Of a stretch of 64,000 nt of DNA, positions 11,638 to 22,080 are shown piece by piece. How positions within the stretch are numbered: position 1 is the first letter of the stretch; every line of letters starts with the position of its first letter. Made by a program: the position numbers and the translations under genes. Source of the stretch: Ceraceosorus guamensis (Eukaryota; Basidiomycota; Exobasidiomycetes; Ceraceosorales; Ceraceosoraceae); contig NW_020290003.1 of assembly GCF_003144195.1 (NCBI RefSeq), forward strand, positions 310,001 through 374,000, in the 5' to 3' direction. The notes under the pieces are model-generated. The model did no database searches. It was given only the letters and a program-made list of their open reading frames with translations, and had not been told where the DNA came from.

Positions 11638-11986
11638 GAGAGCCTTGCCTTGGATGGAGGTCTTGTCAGCAAATCGGCTGCAAGAGGCCGTCCGCAGCGC
11701 GCACTAGCGCAGAAGCGCTGGATTCACTCGCCCATTGGACATCCACGATTGGGATGGCTCCCAATTGACTTGTGCCTTGCCGAGGCGAGACTCGAGCTCG
11801 TCACCTCAGAGATCGATCTGCTCCAAGGTTTTCAGAGGACTACAAGAATCGCTGGATTGCCGAGCTGCCCGGCAAACGGGCTCAGACTGCCAGTAGCGCA
11901 AAATCCCGAGCCGATAGATCTCCCTTGGAAAAATCGTCTGAAAGATCCGTGATTTGATCGAGGTTCCTGGCAGTCAAAGTCAGCAG

Positions 11987-11987
<1 letters not shown>

Positions 11988-12037
<50 letters not shown>

Positions 12038-12047
12038 NNNNNNNNNN

Positions 12048-12096
<49 letters not shown>

Positions 12097-12145
12097 TTCG
12101 TTTAAAGTAATGGTAATGGTAGTATTCGTTTAACGTCGCTACGTA
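11988..12145 (+). repeat. (AGT)n microsatellite, two conserved units, 10-base assembly gap
   Basis: An AGT/GTA trinucleotide tract runs from about 11992 to 12094 and is interrupted by ten N at 12038-12047, so its true length is unknown. It is followed by GTATTCGTTTAAAG, a short GGTAAT repeat, and then the fullest copy of the unit, GTATTCGTTTAACGTCGC continuing TACGTA (12122-12145). Confidence 0.9.
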
Positions 12146-12429
12146 CATGTGTACACGGACGGAGCTGCGCAAGTCGGGCATTGACGATTTGTCAACGTCG
12201 AATCCTCGCTACCGCCGCCTCGGGACTTCTTCCGACGCTACGGACGTCAGCAGCAGCGCGCTACCACCAGCACAGATACAGCAGTGATGTATCGCTGATG
12301 TACGCGCGAGGCTCTGAATCAAGAATGTCGCAATTAAGCCCGTCTCATCAATCAATCTACAAGTCGCGAGCATATATGCATGCAATGCTCTGGCGAACTG
12401 GATTCTCCGAGCCCTGTCTGACTTGACTT

Positions 12430-12519
12430 GATGATGATGATGATGATAGTATTCGTTTAACTTGAATTGGTTTGACGTAAGGAAACTTCAAAACGAATAC
12501 ACACACACACACACACACA
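12430..12519. repeat. Head-to-head conserved units flanked by (GAT)n and (CA)n
   Basis: A GAT trinucleotide tract (12430-12446) is followed on the plus strand by AGTATTCGTTTAAC. About 30 bases later, AAAACGAATAC runs into a CA tract (12498-12519), which is the same unit in the opposite orientation. The two copies face each other and each carries its simple repeat on the outer side. The simple repeats differ although the unit is shared. Confidence 0.85.
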
Positions 12520-15500
12520 ATATGCAATCGACTTCGCGCCATGAACGACTAGCGTCGCTCGCGCAGTCTGATTCTTGATTGAGCTTGCCGCGGCACGAGT
12601 TGGTGCGCGTGAATGGGCGGACCGGACTTCTACCCGCGGCTTCTCGATTTTGATTCTCTGATTGTAGGATTCGTGATTGCTGCTGAAGGAGCGGCGACGA
12701 AGCTGTAGTCGACATGCTTGCATGGCGCAAGTCGCAAGCGATGGTGTGAATTCGATTCGTCTTCCGCCGCATCGCTGCACGCAGATTGCTGCTGCGCTAG
12801 ATTGCAGCTGCAAGCTTGCTTGCGCAAGCACGGTGAGGAGCAAGAGAAGAATTGTGATTAGAGATGGTCCACGAAGGGCCCCGCAAAGGCGCGCTCCACA
12901 TCCCTGAGAGTGTGTCAGCGATGACGAAAACGCCCCAGATCTCGGCTTTCGGAGGTCGTCGGATGGGTTGCCCCGGCGCCCTCGCGCCCTGTAAGCTGCT
13001 GTCCGACTGTATATCGCCCCCGCGCAGGCACCTCGCGGTTTTCAGCAATTATAAGTCTCTTCTACTCCTGTATCCTTACGGGTGGCTTTTTCATTTAAGC
13101 GACCAAAAGCGCCACTACAGCACGTGCGTGCGTCGCAGATGGATGTCTCCGCAGGCGCTTCCTGCCTTGTCGGAGGCTTAAGCGGGGGCACAGCCTGCTG
13201 CATGGTCGACCAACGTCGGGGTATCTGAATCATGTCATAAATCGGCCTCGGAAAGCAGCTTTCAGCTTCGCCTTGCTGCAGATTGCTGATGAAGCATGAA
13301 ACGTGAGGCTTCGTGGACCGACGCAGACTTGCATTAGCGCAATTAACTTTCGGAGAAAGCTCATGTGAAATCGCGCGCGAGAGGCGAAAGAGGTTGCAGC
13401 TAGGGGCTTGACCGACTCATCTGATGCTTCGAGTCCATCCAAGTCCGACGACCTCAGCTCCCGTACCATGACTTGGACTCGCTCCTACGGTACGCTGACT
13501 GAACATCAAAGCTGTGGTCAAGGATAGCTCGAGCGCAATGCAACGCGGGAGGAGGAGCTGGAGCCCCGGCACGCCCCACCTTGATCCGCAGCATCCGAGC
13601 TCGCGCCCAATGAACTTTGGCGGATAGTGACGGTCTTCGACCATGGGTGTGCAAGGTTCGTGCATCACGAATGGCGCAATCACGTAATGAGAGGCCGATC
13701 GTGAATGAGCTGCCTACATGTCTGCGGTCTGTCGCGCAGGTCTTGAAAATGCGGATGAGGGGATGAAGGGGAGTATCTGTGCATATTCCCACGCAGCCCC
13801 TAGCGGCAATCGCAAGTTCTGTGTAGGAGCTTTGCGCCAGACAATCGACCTGGTGGCCGTCCCTTGCCGTGGAGGCATGGATTACTACGTGGCCCGCCAG
13901 CACCTTCTGAGGATATGCGTGTCTAAGTCGCGAAAGGCAGCCATGGCAGAGGACGTGCTCGCGTTCTTGCATGGTGATCTCGGCTACTGTGAGCCAGCCT
14001 GGGCTAAGTGGAACGAAAGAAAATTTCAATGTGAAAGAGGACGAGACGCACGATGAGTCAATGGCTGAGTCGACCATATGGCGTTCCGTAGCGATGGATA
14101 CGAACCACGGGTGTCGCATGCCTCGTCCTCGATGGACCAAGGCGCACGATCATGTTGAAGGGCGCAGAGCGGAGCATGTGGTGCGATCGCAGCCCAGCCA
14201 TGCAGCGACCCTTCGACCGCGTGGTTTCCAATCGTGATTCGTCCTTTATTGATGAGATCTACGCCAGTGCCCATCAAGGCCGCATTTCCCATCCGCACAA
14301 GCCCAATGGACTTGGCCGAGCCTTCAAGGCAGTGTACCGCGAATCGGGGTTGACATCAAGTTGTATCGGCGCCTCGGCGCTTCCTCTCGCCGATTGCTGC
14401 TGTGCAGATTACTCCGTTGAGTGAGAGCCTCGAGTCTCAGCTGCTGCCGAGCAAGTATAGTGGGCATCTGCAGCAGTCGCACCCATGCATGCAGCACCGT
14501 CGATGTGCTTCTGCTTGCACAGCAGCCGCGATTCTGGCCGTATAGCTTGCCCAAAGGCCACCTCGTCCACCAGGGACTTTTCTCCGCCAGGCTTCGCAGC
14601 TGTCTGTCTCAGATCTCGTTCTGCTTTGATCCGCTTTCTTAGAGCAAAGGGACGGCGCCACGCCTTGCGACCTGACGTGGTGGCCTGCTGGCCTCGACGC
14701 TGCGCTCCTTTGGCCACGACCCCTCGCTGCATGGTGCTTGCGATTTGCCCCCCCTTCGTGCTGGCCGCGCATTGACGTGTGACGGAAGTTTTGAAATTGC
14801 GCTAACTTTACGGTATGCCTGGCAATCAACCTGCTCTGTCCCGTGTGAGACATGCGTTGGATCAGACATCCTCTCTCGCTTGTCGCCATGCAGCAACGGC
14901 TGACGCCCGCGAGACCTCGCTTCTCCTCGTTCGCGCGAAGCTGCAAGACCTTGAGGTGGCTCTCGCCTCAAGTCCATTTTTGATGGTCGCCATGCGGGAG
15001 CAGCATGGTATCAGCACCGCTTCGCTTCCTTGTGATGGTGCATCATCTTGATACCGCGTGGATGTATTCAGCCTCGCGAACGCATGTCCGACGAAGGTCG
15101 CTGCTGATGCACGCACAGCAGGCAAAGGCTGCAATTTGCTTGTGAGCTGTCTCAGACCGCCAAACGGCTAAGGGCAGCAAAAAGCCGTCTCGCATGTTGC
15201 CCTTGTGATGTCCCGCGCCATACGCAGCCTCATCACCACGCTGCCATACAGGTACTCACGCAGCACATGCAGCAGCGGACGCATGGTCAAAGTGCGCCGT
15301 TGAGTCCAGGAAGCTTGCATGGTCTGGATCAGCGCGGGACGTTAGTGAAATCATCGGACTATCCAGCTGCACGAGGCATGGCGTGAGAGAAGAGCCGACC
15401 AAGAGAGCTGACGGTACCCTGCCAGAGTTGGCCTTTTGCACCGAAAGAGAGACACGGATCGGCCATCGAGCTAATTTGCCTTTTGCTGAGGATACATGTG

Positions 15501-17962
15501 CTGCGAATGGGAAATGCTGCTCAGCCTTTCCATGCGGCCATCGCACGCCTGCGAGTAAGACCACTGCATGTCGCCACGACTCTCCACACCACACATTCCG
15601 GGCTCGTTCTTCCTTCCTTGTCCTCCTCGTCCCCATCCACCTCCCAACAATCCACATTTCGGTTCGCAGAATCCCTTATCTGGGACAGACGCATCCAAGT
15701 CAGACGCTCCTCTTGCTGGTCTTCACCTGAAGTCTTGCCATTCCACCTAGCACCCTCGGGCCCGCTTGACCACTGCACCGATCAGTGCGTACCACCCAAT
15801 CATTCGTCATTACGATAGCGAAGGCTACTTCTCCGGACACCACCCTGTTGTCATCCACATCGAGACACGCCGCTTGCTCTGGTGCACCGCCTGAAACTCG
15901 AACAACCTCTTTGTTGGCGGTCCAGCCGACTTGCGGGCCTTCTCCATTTCGAGAGCAAAGACAAAGCTATACATATCCTCCAATTGCTGGGCCTGCGCAC
16001 GTGCTGCGGAAGCGCCACTAGTACATCGGAAACCCATCACGCAGAGCGTCTCGCCGCTCGTCACATCAACACGCCGCAATCCTCTACCGTGGCATCGCCC
16101 TGCCATAACCGCGTTACAACCGCGGTACCTTGGCCGCCTCAATCGCGATTTCGTCAGCAGGACCCTCCACTTGGCCGCTCTGCGCGTTTCCAATTGAGGT
16201 CGGCGTTGGGCTATCTCGACTTAGATTTGCGCTCTCACAAGTCGGTATCTCATCTGGCGTCCTCGATCCGGCAGAGCTCGGCAATCTTGATCAAGAGTCG
16301 GAAAGTGAGTCGATGGCGTTGTATGCTTGCTCGATCAGAGTACTAGAAACGAGGCACTGCAGGCGGGTGTGGGTGTGCAAGCGGCTCCCAGCCGCATCGC
16401 GATCGGAACAGTGACGCAAGTGTGCCCTGATTCAGCGGTACGGAAGCCAATGATTGCTGCGACTGCTTGCTGTTTCGAAGAAGACGGTCCGGCCCTATCA
16501 CACCCACCCACAGGCTCGCCACAGCCTTTCGTGTCGCGGAAGGTGCTTTGTTCTGCGGTCGCATGCGATGGAGCATTTGCGAGGAAAGAAAGGTGCCTCA
16601 CGCATTCGAGTTGCGTGTCGTTCTGACGCGAAGGAGGACCTCGCTGCGATACCGTCATTTTGCCTTTCCTGATATGGGGATCCGCACCGAGAGCAGGCGT
16701 TTGCATCTTTCCTCAAGTCGAAGGGCGCATACGCACGGGCTATCAAAACTTGCAAGGGCTCGGCACTAGCGTTGTCAATCAGATTGCCGGCCCGAGATGA
16801 TCATATGGCTGCGCGGAGGAGAAGAAAAGGGCCAGGGCCCGGTTTCGGGGTAGACACGAGCATCGAGTGCCACGTTTCCCGACACGGGCGCGGACTTATG
16901 ACTTTGACTCTGATCCTGCTGCATAGCATTGGAGAGCAGAGGGGAGCCCTTGGGCAGCAGCTATACACAGCTATGTGGTATACAGTAGATCACGAAGCCT
17001 GCCCGTCGCGCTGCGCCCCTTGCTGCCCTACTGCCGCGATCGCCCTCTGTTCTTGATGGAGTAATTACCGCGAGGTGATTGTGTCTAGAGCGAGCGTCCG
17101 AATTCGTGGGAAAGGCCAACTTGTCTCAGATAGCAAACCCCCCGCGCGACCTTTCCTATTCTCAGCCAGCCGGGCTACGGATGGCTTCGCTGCAGAGTTG
17201 CGCGGGGATTGGACATGATGCCTGGCTCAAATCGAGTAATCCTCTCGGACCTGCGTCAATATCGTTCGTAGGTTTGAGACGCTTCCATCCTGCTGCTGCT
17301 GTACATGTACATGCGCCCTAACACGGATGAAGCAGCACCCCAACACGGTACGTGCGCGTTACGCGTCAGGGGCCAAGGTCAGCAAAGCAGAAACTTCATC
17401 GGATTCAGTCAACAGTGCTCTGCGGTGCAGCAAACGCTCTGCCCAGCTATGCGCCGGCTCGGCCTGAATAGCTGGCTGGCTTGTGCGAGGTGCCGCTACC
17501 ATAGACATCGCAGTTCCAGTTGCGAAAGTCGGAGGAGTCGCGCTTGTAGGCCGCATCTCCTTGGGCTCGAGATCAGTCATGCTCCTATGCGGTCGCGGGT
17601 CAGGAACGCTTCTCACGCGCGGCCCGCCGCTCAAGACGCAACCGCATATCTTAGAGTGCTCATTGACCCACGTTCACTCTTCTGTTTTGACCTTTCGCAG
17701 CGAAAAGAAATACCATCACAGGCAGCGACAAGCGCCGCGACAGCTGTCGAAACGCAGAGCTGCGAGCGCTGCTCACCAAGATCGCCCGAGCCAGCAAGAG
17801 TCTTGAAAATCCTTCGCGTCCTCCACCCTTCTGCAACGTATGCATCAAATCGCCCAACCGCTCTCTGATTTGAAGTGGCCAAAGCACTTTAGTCCTGGCC
17901 CTTCATCTCGCAGCGATCTGGACTTGGTTCCACCTGACGACTTCGACCATCAGCATTTCAAG

Positions 17963-20586
17963 ATGTCCACGGACGAGGAACGTGGTACGAAGAGATCTCG
18001 AAGCCCTTCCGCGAGGGAAGGTGGAGAAGAGATCGCTGTGCCTCGTCAGCGGCCAGGCCGCTTTCCTCTCGCCATGTCTGATCTACTCTCCGGTCCGCAG
18101 CAATCGATGGGCGCTTCCCTTCCACCTGCCAAGCGGCGCAGCATCTCTCCACGACGCGAGGAGCCACGCTCAGCGTTGCCATCCGCAATGGCAGTTGACG
18201 ACGCCGTATCCCACCACAACATGGCGAAAAGCGCTGATACGTCGCCACCCGCCACTTCTGAATCTCGTAGTGCGAATCGAAGACCTGCGACAGCCGGAAC
18301 AAATAGTCCGTCAAGCACCGGGCCCAGGATGCGAGACAGTCAACGCCCTTCGACGAGCACGGGAGCACCAAGCGCCGTAGCTCAAGCAGACAACCATTCA
18401 AGCGAGGGGGCAAGCGTCGCTTATCAATACACTGCCGTTTCTCAGATCACAGCTGGGAGAGAAAACATGTGAGTTGATGTCACGCTACGCGTTGTCAACG
18501 CGTAAACCCTGCAGAGACGCTGATCTGTGACACTGGATTTTCCATTGCTTCTTCACACCCAGTGAATACCAGCTGACGCTTCGCGAACAGCCAAAGCACT
18601 CCCGGATGTGCGGCGTCGGCGAGAAGGGTGAGTACCTAGCGATGCTGCGCTGGACTGATCTCTGTGTCTGCTACAGCAATGAAGCTAATTCTTACTGTCT
18701 GCTGTCTCGCCTCGTCACAGCCGATCGACGTCCTATTGACCCTGCACCGATCATCCAACTTCGCGTCATCACGCACGATGGACCTCCAGGCTCTGCTCAA
18801 ATGACCTCCGAGAGCAGCTACGGTCAAGTCATCGGCACTGGTGGCAGCACTTCGCGCGTTCGACGCGGCGTTCCGGTCATGACCGACTGGGGTGAAGGAT
18901 GGGAAGACAAAGCGTGGTATCTAGAAAACCCTTACTACTTCATGTATGCGATGCTCGCCGATGCCGAGACCGATGAGGAGCTGCACCTGCTGCAGGACGG
19001 CAAGACGCGCTATACTACCGGCAGCTGCGTCTCCTGCTTGTACCACCTCAAGGACATCGATGGCAGCCATCAAGGCTTCTTCGTCTTCCCTGACTTGAGC
19101 ATACGAGTCGATGGCCGATACCGCCTCAAGCTCTGTCTGTTCGAGACGATCGGGCACGAGGTTCACCATTGCAAGTCTATCTTCTCCGACCCATTCAACG
19201 TGTTCACAGCCAAAAGATTTCCGGGCATGGAGGGTGAGTCGAGCGCGCGCGCGTCTGGCGACGCCTCGAGGGAAGATAGCACTGACGCAGGCCTGATTGC
19301 TCGCTGACTCGTTGTTCACAGAGTCGACCTTGTTATCAAAGTCGTTCGCTGATCAGGGTCTGAAGGTCCGTGTTCGCAAGAACCCACGCCTTCGGAGAGG
19401 TCGAGCGGGCAACAAACGCAAAGACGGCGACTACAGCGACGACTCTGACGGGCAGACTGGTGCGGGTCTTCATGGTTACTTTGACGATCCATCGTGGCGC
19501 GACCAGAAGCGAGTTCGGAGCGACGAGAATGATGCTCTCAGCCACGATGGTGGTTACAGCCGCCAAGCCGACCGGATGCTACCTCCAGGCGGAGAGCTGA
19601 GAGACTCGCGAGGATACCCTTACTCCCCTTCTTATGCGCACGAACGCCGCTACGATCGCGAGGGCTACTCGATGATGATGCAGGGACGACCTCCTGCCTC
19701 CCAAGTCTTCGGACCTCCTCCTGCAATGGTGCGACCACATCGCGAGCAGGAGACGTATAGGCCGACGTATGCTTCTCGACCAGTCCGCGAAGAGTACGCT
19801 CATCCCGAGGACAGTCACGGCGGTAGGTCACGCCATCCTTCCGGTGGACTGGCGTACTCTGGTTCGCCTGCTCAACAGTCGGTGACACACTCGGAAACGC
19901 GTCGTCCGTCATTGCCGTTTGCGTTTGCCCCTCCGGCGCAGAGTCGATCTCGTCCGCCTAGCCCTTCGGAGACGAGGTCATACCAATACCAGCACAGTAC
20001 CCCGCAAGGTAGCCATCGTTCTCGCAACATTTCTGGCTCCAGCTACATTTCTATGGAAGACGGTAGTGAGGGATCTCGCAGCGGCTATCACAGCTCTCCA
20101 AGGCACGGTCCTTCCAGACTTCCTGCTCTAGCGCCGTTACGGTCCGATCTCAGACAACACGCAGGCGGAGTACGAGGCGCACCTAGACCATCTCATCACG
20201 GTGTAATGGATCGTGGCATCGACGAAGACGGCTACCTGAGTGTGCCGCACGCAAGCCGGGACAGATCGGTCAGCGATCCAATGGCTCGAGTTTCTCCACG
20301 CTCCGCTTTCTCGGGCGCTATGCCACCGATCCCGGATTTGGGGGATCGTCGACTGCCGCCACTTCGCGGCACTCTGGCTCAGGATTCTCGACCGCCACCC
20401 GTTCGCGGCATCTCTGATTATGGTCGAGAGACAGAATACAGCGGTGAGCGTGGACACGACGCGCATCCACGTGCCCATTCACATCAAGGCTACACGCACC
20501 CGCTTGCTGAGCAGGATGAAAACTATCATGCGCAACGCGGCGAGTCGAGCCCTCGAAGAGGTCGCGTGCCTTGGCAAGGTCCTTGA
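17963..20586 (+). CDS. Velvet-domain developmental regulator, VeA-like
   Basis: Velvet proteins are fungal DNA-binding regulators, with an NF-kB-like fold, that couple development to secondary metabolism. The four exons are 17963-18468, 18563-18627, 18721-19233 and 19322-20586, all in phase, giving 782 residues. The velvet domain covers about residues 169-385. It opens with YQLTLREQPKHSRMCG and DRRPIDPAP, has ELHLLQDGKTRYTTG in the middle, and ends FPGMEESTLLSKSFADQG. The lack of a long insertion and the ELHLL...FVFPDLS order favour VeA over VelB or VosA. An N-terminal extension of about 168 residues is Ser/Arg/Pro-rich with KRSRSP and PAKRR patches. The C-terminal 390 residues are low-complexity. 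I prefer ATG 17963 (A at -3); an in-frame ATG at 17840 would add 41 residues. Confidence 0.9.
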
Positions 20587-22080
20587 AGGAGCCAGCGCTC
20601 AACTCAGCGCTTTTCGTCACGAGTCTTGCATGATCCCCGGCAGAATGTGGGAGCTAAATGCTTCACCTTTCTTGTCTCGCTTATTTTACTCTTGTACATA
20701 TTTCATTGGTGCTTTCTTTCCTCTCTCCCTCTGCCTCACATATATGTACTCAAGTGTCCCACACCCGAAGTCGAGTCGCTGCTTGTCGACAAGTATACCC
20801 CATTCTTGTACCGTCGTCGTCGAAGCCGAATGCATGAAGTTGTCGACGATGTCGTTGCTATCCACAGGGTCGTGTCAGGCTTGTGTGAGCTGGGCTTGTG
20901 ATAATCGGCTCGATCGGACTCGATCGCTTGGGGGGATCCGTGTTTTCCTTGAAGTCGCAGCACTCGAGTAAATCTAGGATGACTACGAGGCAAGATTTCA
21001 GACACCAGAACGAAGAAGCGGGTTGCTCGGCGTCGATTCAGAGTCACCACTCAGGGTTGTAGACTATGAAGAGTGTCACGTTCTGGTTGCGATCTAGCCG
21101 TGTGATCGTTATCTTGACCCGAAGGCTTTCAATGGTCGCTCGCGCGAGTCCAGAGACACAGACTCTTGACTGCGTGATCGACGATTTCATCCATTTCTCG
21201 ACTCATCGTGACTCTTCGTAGCCCATGACTTCCCACCGCTGAGCAAGAAGATCGATGTTGTTTGAGATTTCAGACTTTCGCAAGACTTACAATTGAAATT
21301 CACAAATCAAGATGGAGGACTTTACTCTTTTGCGCGTTTGGACGCAGCCGAACTCATTCAAGATTATGCTTGACTACGATAACAACAAGGTTTGTTCTAA
21401 TCTTTACCTTGTAAGATCAGTCATCACGCGCGCGACAGAATTTAAGAGCTCGATCGATGATGCATGATCCAGCGATCCAGCAGAGCATGCATGCAGGCGG
21501 GCGAGCGCGAGCGCGCACTGGTCGCGACTCAAACTTGTGCGAAGTCACGCGCTGCGCCACGCAGCACCAAACCGCACCGTTGATGCCGCACCGGTATACA
21601 GCAGGTCTCCCTAAAGTTCGTCTCGCAGCTCACGCCCTGCGGAGATGGATGAGCGCGCGCTGATCATCGCACAGCGGCGCAAGGCCTGCCTCGCAATTGC
21701 CATCTCCACGGGGAGAATGTGCCGACTTCGATCGAGCATTAGCAACACTTGGCCGAACCATCGTCATCATCATCTTTCTGCTTTCCTGACTGTCTGCCCA
21801 ACACCTCTACAGTCGCAACCTTCACTGATACTCTTCTTACTTGTTCGAGTCAAAAAAGCCTTGTGACTTCAAGAACAAGTTCACTCGCCCCCCGTCATTG
21901 GCTCGCTGGCGATCGCGGTGCCTCATGCGCCCCCAACCGCCCCTGCCACCCTTGCACACACGCCTCGTCTCAGTATCGACCCTCGAACGATTCACGCATC
22001 ACATTCGGACAGCACTGCGACTCTCCAGCGAGTGACACCTATAGCGACATCACAGCTCCAGTCTAGCGCTTCGTCTGCGC
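20587..22080. other. Intergenic region between velvet and FHA genes
   Basis: I see no gene here. The first 150 bases after the velvet stop are T-rich (TTTCTTTCCTCTC), fitting a 3' UTR. A GACTCTTGACT element occurs near 21169. The last 350 bases are C/T/A-rich and probably form the FHA-gene promoter and leader. An in-frame TAG at 22042 supports 22081 as the start of the next gene. Confidence 0.5.

Larger units (their letters stand above)
10174..17962. other. 7.8 kb gene-poor region with microsatellites
   Basis: No open frame here resembles a known family, and none extends through plausible splice sites into a longer protein. Frames such as 13454-14140 (-) and 14437-14946 (-) have random-looking composition. 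The visible structure is a T-run near 10495-10508, three simple-repeat clusters carrying the conserved GTATTCGTTTAA unit (11570-11637, 11988-12145, 12430-12519) and an assembly gap at 12038-12047. TCGTGA/TCACGA half-sites occur at 12669, 13665, 13699 and 14230. The last kilobase presumably holds the velvet-gene promoter. Non-coding RNA or decayed elements cannot be excluded by eye. Confidence 0.55.

Noticed and set aside
13454-14140. 228-codon minus-strand frame in the gene-poor region
   Set aside because: Composition is random, with no motif and no splice partners, and equally long frames exist on the other strand.
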